Shown: in pieces, positions 1 to 9,288 of the stretch | Layout: every line of letters starts with the position of its first letter | Numbering within the stretch: the stretch's first letter is position 1 | Source of the DNA: Onishia taeanensis | GTDB lineage: Bacteria; Pseudomonadota; Gammaproteobacteria; Pseudomonadales; Halomonadaceae | Length of the DNA stretch: 64,000 nucleotides | Direction: 5' to 3' | Assembly: GCF_900100755.1 (NCBI RefSeq) | Contig: NZ_FNCI01000001.1 | Span: forward strand, 310,001 to 374,000 | The notes under the pieces: model-generated | The model's input: only the letters and a program-made list of their open reading frames with translations | Databases searched by the model: none | Told to the model about the DNA's origin: nothing | Translations under genes and position numbers: made by a program

Positions 1-834
1 ACCGCAATCCCAACGTGGATATCAGCTCATAGGCAACTCTAAGGCTTGCTGGATAGAAAGCCTTAGAGGTGCACTTAGCCCAAGTGATGTTCGCTTTGAT
101 ATTGCCGTCCCTTCCCGGCGTCTCCGTTGGCGAATACCTGGAGCATGATGTGGATGGCGGTGATAGGTTCGCCATCTAGAGCCGTCATCCCTCAGCACCA
201 CTAATCCCCTTCCTTACACCGCCGATTTAAGCACGTTGGCTGAGATCGTTTGCTGGTCTCTTCCGTTTATTCACTGGTCCCCCATGGCGCAGTCTGTTGC
301 CTCAAGCTCCCAGGCGCTGCCTTTGAGTGGCCAGCAGGCCCAAGCAGAACGTGAATGCAGCACAGAGCACATCTGTCGTGTTGCTTGGCTTTCCACTCTA
401 TAACGTGCGGCCTTGAAGACCCTGAGGGCACTTCTCATTCGCGAACGTCCTACATTTAGATTATCTCATGTGCGACGTTTCAGTCACTTGGCGTGAGATA
501 TCTCTTACAAAAAGGCATGGCGCTTACAAACGCAGCTGCTTATCCAGTCGGTTTTTTAGGAGTTCGTGAGCGTTGGAGGATTTTCGATCTCATGGTGTGG
601 TTTGCTGGAGCCAGGAATTCCTGCTGCAAGTGGATTAGGCGCCCTCGACAGTTAGTCGAATGATGGTAGCCTCGCGCCACTTATTTGGGCCTGTCGAGCG
701 AAACATCTTCGCCATTCGACGGGCAGAGGTACGTTTGCTGTGGCTCGTGCGCCTTGATTCGGTGAGTTGCCGTATCGAGGGGCTAGCTCTAGCAACCTCA
801 ACTTGAGTCGCCATTCGTAGGGAGAAGCTTCGCC
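1..834. other. Leader of the T6SS operon, no gene seen
   Basis: This 834-base stretch precedes tssB. I see no coding region with gene-like composition. It is visibly less GC-rich than the genes that follow. It contains an 11-bp inverted repeat near its start and a 12-bp palindrome, CAGGAATTCCTG, at 612-623. One frame reads nine codons and then a stop at 30-32, so the tip of an upstream gene is possible but cannot be shown. I looked for a sigma-54 -24/-12 element (GG and GC twelve bases apart), because the operon encodes a sigma-54 activator, and found none that fits. The tssB ribosome binding site AGGGAG lies at about 818-823. Confidence 0.5.
37..68. terminator. 11-bp inverted repeat, possible terminator
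   Basis: CTCTAAGGCTT (37-47) is the exact reverse complement of 58-68, with a 10-base loop. No T-run follows on either strand, so intrinsic termination is uncertain. The position suggests the end of a transcript entering from the left, but it could instead be an operator. Confidence 0.35.
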
Positions 835-1353
835 ATGTCCAAGGAAGGGTCCGTCGCGCCTAAAGAGCGCATTAATATCAAGTACGTTCCTGCCACCGGT
901 GATCAGCAGGCTGAGACCGAGCTGCCGCAGAAGTTGCTGGTGGTTGGCGACTTCAAGGGCGGTGCCGAAGAGACGCCGATTGAAGAGCGCGAAGCGGTCT
1001 CGGTAGACAAGAATAACTTTCAGTCGGTGATGCGCGAGGCCGGTCTTGGCCTGCAGACCAGTGTGCCGAATCGTCTTGAAGAGGGTGCCGAAGAAGAAGG
1101 CCGTGACCTGGCAGTGGAGCTCAAGTTCAACTCCTTGCAGGATTTCGCGCCGGATAACGTGGCGCGCCAGGTGCCCGAGCTTCGCAAGCTGGTTGAACTG
1201 CGCGAAGCCTTGGTGGCACTGAAAGGCCCGCTCGGCAATGTGCCGGCTTTCCGCGAGCGCTTGCAAGCGCTTATCGAAAGCCCCGAGGCTCGGGATCAAC
1301 TGTTGAGCGAGCTCGAGCTGTTCGACAACGACGCTTCTTCAGACGAAACCTGA
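835..1353 (+). CDS. tssB: T6SS contractile sheath small subunit TssB (VipA)
   Basis: TssB pairs with TssC to build the cytoplasmic contractile sheath around the Hcp tube; sheath contraction drives the VgrG/PAAR tip out of the cell. The 172-residue product has the family's usual length. It shows the typical N-terminal stretch (ERINIKYVPATGD then KLLVVGDFKG) and an acidic, helical C-terminal half that includes DNVARQVPELRKL. The ATG follows an AGGGAG ribosome binding site by about a dozen bases. It is the first gene of a long co-directional T6SS unit, 30 bases before tssC. A long antisense frame here is a shadow. Confidence 0.97.
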   Translation: MSKEGSVAPKERINIKYVPATGDQQAETELPQKLLVVGDFKGGAEETPIEEREAVSVDKNNFQSVMREAGLGLQTSVPNRLEEGAEEEGRDLAVELKFNSLQDFAPDNVARQVPELRKLVELREALVALKGPLGNVPAFRERLQALIESPEARDQLLSELELFDNDASSDET

Positions 1354-1383
1354 TAACCCACGCACGGAGGCGAGGCATCCATC

Positions 1384-2862
1384 ATGACCGAATCCACACT
1401 TTCCAAGTCCCAGGCCACTGAAAGCACCGAGGAAGCCTCCCTGCTCGATCAGGTGATGGCGCAGACGCGCATGGCTCCTGCCGATGAAGGCTACGATGTG
1501 GCCAAGCAGGGCGTGGCAGCCTTCATTGGTGAGTTGCTCAAGAGCGATGATAAGCAGCAGGTCAATAAGTCGGTTGTCGACCGGATGATTGTAGAGCTGG
1601 ATCGCAAGATTGGCCATCAGGTCGATGAAGTCCTGCACGACAAGGAATTTCAGCAGCTGGAATCGGCCTGGCGTGGCCTCAAACTGCTGGTTGATCGCAC
1701 CGATTTTCGTGAGAACATCAAGCTCAACGTGTTGCACGCCACCAAGGAAGAGCTTCTCGAGGACTTCGAGTTTGCCCCCGAAATCGGCCAGAGCGGGCTG
1801 TACCAGCACGTCTATGCCGCCGAGTACGGCCAGTTCGGCGGCGAGCCGGTAGCGGCGATGATTGGGCACTATGAATTCACGCCCTCCACACCGGACATCA
1901 AGCTGCTGCAGTACACCGCGTCAGTAGGGGCCATGGCTCATGCGCCTTTCCTCTCTTCGGTGGATCCGAGCTTCTTCGGCATCGACAGCTTCGAAGAACT
2001 GCCCAACATCAAAGACTTCAAGTCGATTTTCGAAGGGCCCAAGTACGCTCGCTGGCGCAGCCTGCGCGAGTCCGAAGACGCTCGCTACCTGGGCCTGACC
2101 GCGCCACGTTTCCTGCTGCGCATGCCCTATGACCCGGTGGAGAACCCGGTCAAATCCTTCCACTACGAGGAATCGGTCAGCGAGAGCCACGAGCATTACC
2201 TGTGGGGCAATACCGCGAACCTGCTTGCTGAACGCCTCAATGACAGCTTCGCCAAGTACCGCTGGTGCCCGAATATCATCGGCCCGCAAAGCGGCGGGGC
2301 AGTAGAAAACCTGCCGGTACATACCTTCGAAGCACTGGGCCAGGTGCAGAGCAAGATTCCGACCGAGGTGCTGATCACCGACCGTCGTGAGTTCGAGATG
2401 GCCGAAGAGGGCTTCATTTCGTTGACCATGCGTAAGGGTAGCGACAACGCCGCCTTCTTCTCGGCCAACTCGGTGCAGAAGCCCAAGACCTTCCCCAACA
2501 CGCCAGAAGGGCGCGAAGCCGAGACCAACTACAAGCTCGGCACTCAGCTGCCCTACATGTTCATCGTCAATCGCCTGGCCCACTACATCAAGGTGCTGCA
2601 GCGCGAGCAGATCGGTTCCTGGAAGGAACGCCAGGACCTCGAGCGCGAGCTCAACACCTGGATCCGCCAGTACGTTGCTGACCAGGAGAACCCGCCGGCA
2701 GACGTGCGCAGCCGCCGTCCGCTGCGTGCCGCTTCGGTGAAGGTCTCTGACGTCGAGGGCGACCCGGGCTGGTATCAGGTGTCGCTGGCGGTGCGTCCGC
2801 ACTTCAAGTACATGGGCGCCAACTTCGAACTGTCGCTGGTGGGACGCCTCGACAAGGACTGA
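1384..2862 (+). CDS. tssC: T6SS contractile sheath large subunit TssC (VipB)
   Basis: TssC is the large sheath subunit. It interlocks with TssB and is disassembled by ClpV after contraction. The 492-residue length is normal for the family. Recognisable pieces are LESAWRGLKLLVDRTDF in the N-terminal third, the central GYYEFTP-like stretch (here GHYEFTPSTPDI), the LRMPYDP segment and the C-terminal ARPHFKYMGANFELSLVG-like tail (here VRPHFKYMGANFELSLVG). An AGG-type ribosome binding site precedes the ATG. The tssE start lies only four bases past its stop, so translation is probably coupled. Confidence 0.98.
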   Translation: MTESTLSKSQATESTEEASLLDQVMAQTRMAPADEGYDVAKQGVAAFIGELLKSDDKQQVNKSVVDRMIVELDRKIGHQVDEVLHDKEFQQLESAWRGLKLLVDRTDFRENIKLNVLHATKEELLEDFEFAPEIGQSGLYQHVYAAEYGQFGGEPVAAMIGHYEFTPSTPDIKLLQYTASVGAMAHAPFLSSVDPSFFGIDSFEELPNIKDFKSIFEGPKYARWRSLRESEDARYLGLTAPRFLLRMPYDPVENPVKSFHYEESVSESHEHYLWGNTANLLAERLNDSFAKYRWCPNIIGPQSGGAVENLPVHTFEALGQVQSKIPTEVLITDRREFEMAEEGFISLTMRKGSDNAAFFSANSVQKPKTFPNTPEGREAETNYKLGTQLPYMFIVNRLAHYIKVLQREQIGSWKERQDLERELNTWIRQYVADQENPPADVRSRRPLRAASVKVSDVEGDPGWYQVSLAVRPHFKYMGANFELSLVGRLDKD

Positions 2863-2866
2863 GCCC

Positions 2867-3301
2867 ATGACCGCCTTCAGGGATCGAAGCGGACCACTCG
2901 GCGCCCGGTTGTTCGAGCGCCTGTCGGCACCGGGGCGTCCGGTGCCGACAGGCGACGAAGCCATCGAGGCCACCCTGGTCTCGATCAAGCGTCACTTGGT
3001 CGACCTGCTCAACAGCCATCCGGGGCACAGCGAATCCGCTCCGGCGCTGGGGTTGCTCGACTTCAACGATGCCACCCTTGGCGTGCTGGACCTGGAACTC
3101 AAGGTCGAGCGCGCCATTCGTGAGTGCATCGAGCGATTCGAGCCCCGTGTAAGCCAGGTCGATGTCGAGACGATGCCCAACGAGGGCGCGCCGCTTCAAC
3201 TGCGTTTCCAGGTCCATGCCACCTTGGCGCTGGGCCGCGACTCGACGCAGACCACCATCGATCTGCTGCTCAATGACAAGCGCTACCAGTGCCTGAACTG
3301 A
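2867..3301 (+). CDS. tssE: T6SS baseplate protein TssE (gp25-like)
   Basis: TssE is the T4 gp25-like wedge protein that anchors sheath assembly at the baseplate, together with TssF, TssG and TssK. The 144-residue product opens with the FRDRSGPLGARLFERL segment typical of TssE (family form often begins LLERL). It carries the gp25 core, with an SIKRHLVDLLNSHPGHS segment followed by a GLLDF stretch. Position between tssC and tssF is the conserved order. Gaps to its neighbours are four and seven bases. Confidence 0.95.
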   Translation: MTAFRDRSGPLGARLFERLSAPGRPVPTGDEAIEATLVSIKRHLVDLLNSHPGHSESAPALGLLDFNDATLGVLDLELKVERAIRECIERFEPRVSQVDVETMPNEGAPLQLRFQVHATLALGRDSTQTTIDLLLNDKRYQCLN

Positions 3302-3308
3302 GACCGAT

Positions 3309-5072
3309 ATGCTGAACCGCTACTACCGGGACGAACTGGACTTCCTGAAGCGTCAGGGCCGGGAATTTGCCGAGAGCAATCCTGGGCTTAGCCGTTTCCT
3401 GTCCGAGCAGAGCACCGATCCCGACGTTGAACGTCTGCTCGAAGGCTTCGCCTTCTTGTCCGGGCGGTTGCGCGAGAAGGTCGACGATGAATTCCCTGAA
3501 CTGACTCACTCGTTGATCGGCATGCTGTGGCCTAACTACCTGCGCCCAGTGCCGAGCATGACGGTCGTGCAGTTCACTCCGCACTGGCACAGCCTGAGCG
3601 GCGCCCAGGCCGTGCCCCGCGGTACCACGCTTGCGAGTCGTGAAGTGGAAGGCACGGCCTGCGGCTTTCGCACTTGCCACGAGCTGGCGCTGTATCCGCT
3701 GGCCCATGACGGTGTCTCTGCGCGCCATTCCCGCGAGGCGTCGGTGGTCGAGCTGGATTTAGCGGTTCACAGTGATCAGCCTCTGGATGCGCTGGGTGTC
3801 GACGACCTTCGCCTACACCTGGGTGGCAACGGTTATACGGCGCGCACCCTTTATCTGTGGCTCAGTCATTATCTGGCCGGAATTGAGCTTGAGATCGACG
3901 GCCAACCCCTGTCGCTGCCCACCCGCCTGCTGGCGCCAGTGGGGTTTGGCGCAGAGGATGCGCTGCTGCCGTATCCGCGCAACGTCTATCAGGGCTATCG
4001 GATCCTGCAGGAATACCTGTGTTTTCCCGAGGCCTTCCATTTCTTTGATCTCAAGCGTCTTGGCGATTTCCTGCCCGCGCATGCGGCCGAACGGATCACG
4101 CTGCGTTTTACCTTTTCGCGCACCCTGCCGGCGGATGCCCGAGTGGGCGATGAGAATCTGGCGCTGTATTGCGCGCCGGCGATCAACCTCTTTGACCATG
4201 ATGCCGACCCGGTCGATCTGAGCGGTGAGCGCAGCGAATACCGTATCCGGCCGAGTAGCCGCTTTCCCGCTCACTTTGAGGTGTTCAGCGTCGACAGCGT
4301 GGAGGGCTGGCTTGAGAGCAGCAGTGGTCGCATTCGCGGTGAGCCGCGTCGCTACGTGCCCTTCGAAAGCTTCGAGCATCAAATCGAGCGTGACCGGGGC
4401 CGTGAGGCCCGTTACTACCGAGTGCGCGTCCGCGACAGCCTGCGCGGCGACGGCTTCGATCACGATATCGCCTTCGTGCGGGGCGACGAGAAGGCGTGCC
4501 TGGGGCTGCGCGAAACTATCTCGTTGAGCCTGACCTGTTCCAACCGGGAGTTGCCCGAGCGACTAGCGGTCGGGGATATCTGCGTGCCCACTGAAGATAG
4601 CCCGGCCTTCGCCGAATTTCGCAACATCACCCGGCCGACGCCCGCCATGCGGCCGACGCTCGACGGCAGCCTGCTGTGGACGCTGATCTCCAACCTGTCG
4701 CTGAACTATCTGTCGCTGCTCGACCGGGATGCGCTTTGCTCGGTGCTGCGGGTCTACGACTTCCGCGCCCTGGTCGACCGCCAAGCCGAACGCATCGCCC
4801 AGAAGCGTCTGGCTGGCATTATCGATATCCAGACTCAGCCGGTGGACCGGCTACATCGGGGCCTGCCGGTGCGCGGTCTGCGTTCCGAGATGACGCTGGA
4901 CCAGGAAGCCTTCGGCGATGAGGGCAGCCTGTTCTTGTTCTCGAGCGTGCTGTCTCGGTTCTTCTCGCTTTATGCCAGCATCAACTCCTTTCACGAGTTG
5001 CGTGTCACCAATCTTCATAACCGCGAGCGCTACACATGGACCTTACAGTCGGGCCAGCAGCCCCTGATGTAG
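3309..5072 (+). CDS. tssF: T6SS baseplate subunit TssF
   Basis: TssF forms the baseplate wedge with TssG and TssE around the VgrG hub. The 587-residue protein starts MLNRYYRDELDFLKRQGREF, a strong family signature (full-length members usually begin this way). It continues with DPDVERLLEGFAFLSGRLREK and a conserved PSMTVVQF segment after LWPNYLRPVPS. No membrane segments or signal peptide are visible, in keeping with a cytoplasmic baseplate role. Its last 37 bases overlap the start of tssG, a common arrangement for this pair. Confidence 0.97.
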   Translation: MLNRYYRDELDFLKRQGREFAESNPGLSRFLSEQSTDPDVERLLEGFAFLSGRLREKVDDEFPELTHSLIGMLWPNYLRPVPSMTVVQFTPHWHSLSGAQAVPRGTTLASREVEGTACGFRTCHELALYPLAHDGVSARHSREASVVELDLAVHSDQPLDALGVDDLRLHLGGNGYTARTLYLWLSHYLAGIELEIDGQPLSLPTRLLAPVGFGAEDALLPYPRNVYQGYRILQEYLCFPEAFHFFDLKRLGDFLPAHAAERITLRFTFSRTLPADARVGDENLALYCAPAINLFDHDADPVDLSGERSEYRIRPSSRFPAHFEVFSVDSVEGWLESSSGRIRGEPRRYVPFESFEHQIERDRGREARYYRVRVRDSLRGDGFDHDIAFVRGDEKACLGLRETISLSLTCSNRELPERLAVGDICVPTEDSPAFAEFRNITRPTPAMRPTLDGSLLWTLISNLSLNYLSLLDRDALCSVLRVYDFRALVDRQAERIAQKRLAGIIDIQTQPVDRLHRGLPVRGLRSEMTLDQEAFGDEGSLFLFSSVLSRFFSLYASINSFHELRVTNLHNRERYTWTLQSGQQPLM

Positions 5073-6055
5073 CGCTCGCCCCCCTTGTCGACGGGGCTCG
5101 GCGCTACGATTTCTATCAGCTGGTGGAGCTGCTCCACCGGCACCACGGCGATGACCTGGAGGGCGACCGCGAGGCCGACCCCGGCGCCGAGCGTGTGCGT
5201 TTGCAAGCCTCGGCGTCGCTGGGTTTTCCGGGCAGCGATATCGTCGCCCTAAAGCCCCGGGAAGCCGGGCGCTATGACATGCGGGTCAGCTTCTTGGGGC
5301 TGCAGGGCGCCCAGTCGCCGCTACCGGGCTACTACCTGGAATCCATGGCTCACGCCGAAGCTCATGGCGAAGGTGCCGCCGGCGACTTTCTGAACGTCTT
5401 CAACCACCGGGTGCTGTCGTTACTGCATCGCGGCTGGCGTAAGTATCGCCATCACGTGCGCTATCAGGACGGTGCGGAGGACGGGTTTTCGGCGGCCATC
5501 TTTGCCCTGGTAGGCCTTGCCGATGAGCGGCTTCGCGGCGATACGCCGATCAACTGGAGCAAGATGCTGGCCTTCGCAGGCCTGCTGGCCGGCCGCTCAC
5601 GCTCGCCGGATGTGGTGTCGGGCATCGTCGGTCACTGCTTCGATCTCGATGGGGTCGAAGTCGAGTCCTGGGTGCACCGGCAGGTCGAGATTCCGCCCGA
5701 CCAGCGCAGCCGCAGCGGCCTTGGCGGCGTGACGCTCGGCGAAGACATGGTCATCGGCAGCAGGGTCGATGACATCAGCGGCAAATTCGCGCTCTGCCTG
5801 CGGGGCCTGGACTTGCCCCGTTTTAGGGACTTCCTGCCCGATGGCCGCGACCACCAGGCGCTGCGCACCCTGATGGAGTTCGTGCTGCGCGAGCCCCTGG
5901 CCTATGACCTGGAGCTCGAACTGCTGGAGCGCGAAGTCCGCCCCATGCGCCTGGGCGAAGGGGGCAGTTGCCAGTTGGGCTGGACCACCTTCGTTCAGCC
6001 CGAGGCCGACGGCGAGGCCCGGCGTCGCCGGGTACGTATTCAGATGACACGGTGA
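5036..6055 (+). CDS. tssG: T6SS baseplate subunit TssG
   Basis: TssG completes the TssEFG wedge. The 339-residue product has the YDFYQLVELLHRHH segment near residue 20, an RVRLQASASLGFPGSDI stretch, the LGLQGAQSPLPGYYLE motif around residue 90 and the NVFNHRVLSLLHRGWRKY motif. All are typical of TssG. The ATG at 5036 lies inside tssF and gives the full conserved N-terminus, so the 37-base overlap is accepted. The fha gene begins four bases after its stop. Confidence 0.96.
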   Translation: MDLTVGPAAPDVALAPLVDGARRYDFYQLVELLHRHHGDDLEGDREADPGAERVRLQASASLGFPGSDIVALKPREAGRYDMRVSFLGLQGAQSPLPGYYLESMAHAEAHGEGAAGDFLNVFNHRVLSLLHRGWRKYRHHVRYQDGAEDGFSAAIFALVGLADERLRGDTPINWSKMLAFAGLLAGRSRSPDVVSGIVGHCFDLDGVEVESWVHRQVEIPPDQRSRSGLGGVTLGEDMVIGSRVDDISGKFALCLRGLDLPRFRDFLPDGRDHQALRTLMEFVLREPLAYDLELELLEREVRPMRLGEGGSCQLGWTTFVQPEADGEARRRRVRIQMTR

Positions 6056-6059
6056 ACCC

Positions 6060-7385
6060 ATGAACGTGACGCTCTCCCAGCAGCAGGCCATCACCCTGGT
6101 GGTCACCAACAGCGAACGGCTCGAGGGCCGCTCGACCAGCAGCCACGTCTTTTCCGCCGGGGGCGGCACCCTGGGCAGTGCGGCAACCGATGACTGGCTG
6201 CTGCAGGATCACGCCGGCCGGGTGCGTCCCGGGCACGCCGAGATCCAGCGCCTCGACGGTCGCTTCTGCCTGATTGACCGCTGCGGCCAGACCTTCGTCA
6301 ATCGCGCCACTCTGCCCATCGGTCGTGAACGCCGGGTGGCCCTGCGTGACGGCGATGAACTGCAGGTGGGTGAGTACCTGCTGCGGGCGCACCTCGGCGA
6401 TCGTCAGGCCGATACCGCCGGCGTCCAGCCGCTGGCGACCCTGGTCGACGAAGAGCACGAGGCGCTCGAGGACGCAGAGCTGGCGCCGACGCCGGCCAGG
6501 GTGACCCGCCCACAGCATGACCCGCTTGAAGCGCTGGGCGAGGCTTCGCCGGCACAGCGCCATCAGGACCCCATGGCCGCTCTGGCTGACGATGCCATTG
6601 CTGGCGAGAACGATCACCACGAACTGCTCGATGCCCTGGACGGGCAGGGCGGACCGGCCAGTGAGCCGGCCGCACCGAGGAACCGCCGCTACGAGGAACC
6701 TGACATGGATGAACGCTTGTTGAACGACCTGGAACGCTCCGTCGGCGAGCAGCTCGAAGATCGCTGGCAAGATGAGCCGGCGGTAGCGGATGCCAGCCAC
6801 ATCGGCGCTTCGCCGCTGCTGCAGACCCTGGGTGGTGAGCTGCGTTTTCGCGACAGCGCCGAACAGCATGCTTTTCTGGAAGAAGCCGGGCGCACGCTCA
6901 AGGCCGCGGTGGATGGCCTGCTGACGCTGCATCAGGCCCATGACGGCAGCCGTTATCCGTTGCGCGACCGTCGCCTGCAGCCTATCGAGGATAACCCGCT
7001 GCGCCTCGGCCAATCCTACGAGCAGACCCTGACCACGCTGTTCTCCGCCCAGCGCAGCCCGGTGCACCTTTCGGCGCCGGCGGCGGTAGCGGAATGTCTC
7101 GAGCATCAGCACCAGCACCAGGCCGCGGTGGAAGAGGCCATTGGTGTTGGTCTCAAGTCGATTCTCGATGCCTTCTCACCGGATGCCCTGCTCAAGCGCT
7201 TCAATGCTTACCGTGGTGCCGGGCGTCAGGGCGAGGACGAGGGCGGCTGGGCCTGGGAGATGTATCGCCATTACTACCAGGAGCTCAACTCCGGCCGTCA
7301 ACAGGGCTTCGAGAAGCTGTTCTGGGAAGTCTTCGAACAGGCCTACGACCAGTCGGTCCGTCGCCAGCAGCGGGAGGAGGCATGA
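6060..7385 (+). CDS. tagH: T6SS FHA-domain protein (TagH/Fha)
   Basis: The 441-residue protein has an N-terminal forkhead-associated domain over about residues 10-110. A GTLGSAATDDWLL strand leads into HAEI, then a DGDELQVGEYLL stretch. A low-complexity linker follows, and a C-terminal T6SS-specific region ends YDQSVRRQQREEA. In other species FHA proteins promote assembly of the apparatus after phosphorylation by the kinase PpkA. No PpkA or PppA gene is present in this window, so its input here is unknown. The stop overlaps the ATG of tssJ by four bases (ATGA). The symbol follows the TagH naming; Fha and ImpI are synonyms. Confidence 0.88.
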   Translation: MNVTLSQQQAITLVVTNSERLEGRSTSSHVFSAGGGTLGSAATDDWLLQDHAGRVRPGHAEIQRLDGRFCLIDRCGQTFVNRATLPIGRERRVALRDGDELQVGEYLLRAHLGDRQADTAGVQPLATLVDEEHEALEDAELAPTPARVTRPQHDPLEALGEASPAQRHQDPMAALADDAIAGENDHHELLDALDGQGGPASEPAAPRNRRYEEPDMDERLLNDLERSVGEQLEDRWQDEPAVADASHIGASPLLQTLGGELRFRDSAEQHAFLEEAGRTLKAAVDGLLTLHQAHDGSRYPLRDRRLQPIEDNPLRLGQSYEQTLTTLFSAQRSPVHLSAPAAVAECLEHQHQHQAAVEEAIGVGLKSILDAFSPDALLKRFNAYRGAGRQGEDEGGWAWEMYRHYYQELNSGRQQGFEKLFWEVFEQAYDQSVRRQQREEA

Positions 7386-7951
7386 GGCGCTCCTTTTCCA
7401 TGGCGGCCTGGCTGGTCCGAGGCCTGCCGTTACGTTGTCTGGTGCTGGGTGTGCTGCTGATGGCACTTTCCGGTTGCGCCTCGACCTTCGAGGCCGCCGG
7501 CAAGACCTATCAAGTGATGAAGGATCCCTCGATCCCGGTGGGTTACCCGGAAGACCGTCCGTCGCAGGTCGACTTGAGCATGCTGGCCGAAGCCAACATC
7601 AACCCCAACGCCGAGGGGGAGGGCACGCCAGTGCGCTTCCAGATCCTGCAGCTCAAGGACGATTCGATGTTGATGTCGGCCGACTATCGCCAGCTGCGCG
7701 ATGATCTCGAGGAAGCGCTGGGCACCAACTACCTGACCCACGACGATTTCACCCTGCTGCCCGATCAATTCAAGTTCTATGAGCCCTTCGAGGTCGAAGA
7801 GGACACCCGCTATATCGGCATCATCGCCTTCTATGCCGAACCGAACCAGGCTCAGTGGAAGAAAGTGTTGCCGATTGACGCCCAAGGACGCGATTACCAC
7901 CTGCTGGTGCATTTACTGGAGCGCGAAGCCGTGCTGAGGAAGGAGACCTGA
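7382..7951 (+). CDS. tssJ: T6SS outer-membrane lipoprotein TssJ
   Basis: TssJ is the outer-membrane lipoprotein that caps the TssM/TssL trans-envelope complex. From the ATG overlapping the fha stop it encodes 189 residues with a positively charged start (MRRSFSMAAW), a hydrophobic core and a lipobox LSGC, which makes Cys32 the acylated residue. The mature part has the SMLMSADYRQLRDDLEEALG region and the IGIIAFYAEPN strand seen in the family. A longer in-frame reading from 7094 lies inside fha and is rejected because only this start gives a normal lipoprotein signal. Its stop overlaps the tssK ATG by one base. Confidence 0.93.
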   Translation: MRRSFSMAAWLVRGLPLRCLVLGVLLMALSGCASTFEAAGKTYQVMKDPSIPVGYPEDRPSQVDLSMLAEANINPNAEGEGTPVRFQILQLKDDSMLMSADYRQLRDDLEEALGTNYLTHDDFTLLPDQFKFYEPFEVEEDTRYIGIIAFYAEPNQAQWKKVLPIDAQGRDYHLLVHLLEREAVLRKET

Positions 7952-9285
7952 TGGCCAGTCGTAACCCTGTCGTCTGGAGCGAAGGGCTGTTTATCAAGCC
8001 CCAGCATTTCCAGCAGCAACAGCGCAGTATCGAGGGGCTGGTCGACACCCGCCTTCGCGGCGTCGGCGGCCATCTGCATGGTTTTTTGACCCTGACGCTC
8101 AACACCGAGTATCTGAGCTTCGGTCGCATCGCTCTGAGCCAGGCCAGCGGGGTCATGCCCGACGGCACGCCTTTCCGCCTGCCTGACGATGACCTGGAGC
8201 CGCCGGCCCTGGAAATTTCCGACGCCTCGGTCGCCAACCAGGTGGTCTTTCTCGGTGTGCCCCTGGCAACCGACGGGGTCGCCGAGGTGAGCTGGGAGGC
8301 CTCGTCGCTGTCTTCGCGCTACCGGGCCGCGCAGCGCGGCGTGCGCGACCTGCATTCGCGGGCCGGCGACCTGGCCGACCTGGACTTGGCGCGGGTGGCC
8401 CCACGACTATTGCTCGAGAACGAGGATCGCAGTGCCTATGCCTGCCTAGCCGTGGCGCGTGTCCTCGAGCGGCGGCCGGATGGCAGCCTGGTGCTCGATG
8501 AGGAATTCCTGCCGACCCTGCTCAATGTGCAGACGGCCCCAGTCCTGCAGCGTTTCGTCGGCGAAATGGCCGGGCTGATGCGCGAGCGTGCTCGCAACCT
8601 GGCCCAGCGCCTGGCAACTCCCAGCCAGTCCGGCGTCGCCGACGTGTCCGACTTCATGCTGCTGCAGTCGCTCAACCGCGCTCAGCCACGCTTTCAGCAC
8701 CTGGCGCGGCTCGGTCATCTGCATCCCGAGCGCCTCTATGCCGACATGCTCGAGACCTGCTGCGAGCTGACCACCTTCACCGCCGAGTCGCGGCTGCCGC
8801 CGGAATTCCCGGCCTACGATCACGACCGGCCCGAGTCCGCCTTCCGGCCGCTGATGGAGAGCCTGCGCCAATCGCTGTCCACGGTGCTCGAGCCCCGTGC
8901 CATGGCCATCGAGCTGCAGTCGCGGCGCTTCGGCCTCAAGGTCGCCACCCTGGCCGACCGCAGCCTGCTCGACGATGCCGACTTCATTCTGGCGGTGCGC
9001 GCCGACCTACCGCCGGAGCGACTGCGCAAGCTGTTCGTGCAGCAGACCAAGGTGGCGAGCGTCGAGCGTATTCGCGACCTCATCAGCCTCCAGTTGCCGG
9101 GTATTCCGCTCGAGCCGCTGCCGGTGGCGCCGCGCCAGTTGCCGTTCCATGCCGGTTACACCTACTTCCGCCTGGACCGCCAGAGCGAAGCCTGGAGCAT
9201 GCTACGCGGCGCCAGCGGCTTCGCTTTCCACGTCGCCGGCGATTTCCCGGGACTTGCCATGCAGTTTTGGGCGATCAGGAGCTAA
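7951..9285 (+). CDS. tssK: T6SS baseplate-membrane complex connector TssK
   Basis: TssK trimers link the baseplate wedges to the TssJLM membrane complex. The 444-residue product begins with the highly conserved VVWSEGLFIKPQHFQQQQR segment at about residues 6-24. It ends with a PFHAGYTYFRLDR segment and a FPGLAMQFWAIR tail typical of TssK. No signal peptide is seen. The tssJ, tssK, tssL order and the three-base gap to tssL are standard. Confidence 0.98.
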   Translation: MASRNPVVWSEGLFIKPQHFQQQQRSIEGLVDTRLRGVGGHLHGFLTLTLNTEYLSFGRIALSQASGVMPDGTPFRLPDDDLEPPALEISDASVANQVVFLGVPLATDGVAEVSWEASSLSSRYRAAQRGVRDLHSRAGDLADLDLARVAPRLLLENEDRSAYACLAVARVLERRPDGSLVLDEEFLPTLLNVQTAPVLQRFVGEMAGLMRERARNLAQRLATPSQSGVADVSDFMLLQSLNRAQPRFQHLARLGHLHPERLYADMLETCCELTTFTAESRLPPEFPAYDHDRPESAFRPLMESLRQSLSTVLEPRAMAIELQSRRFGLKVATLADRSLLDDADFILAVRADLPPERLRKLFVQQTKVASVERIRDLISLQLPGIPLEPLPVAPRQLPFHAGYTYFRLDRQSEAWSMLRGASGFAFHVAGDFPGLAMQFWAIRS

Positions 9286-9288
9286 GCC

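Noticed and set aside
1-834. Possible sigma-54 promoter upstream of tssB
   Set aside because: Several TGG and TTGC pairs occur, but none has the required 12-base GG to GC phasing.
652-1299. A 215-codon minus-strand frame over the tssB start
   Set aside because: It is antisense to tssB and extends only a short way into the leader; composition looks like a shadow.
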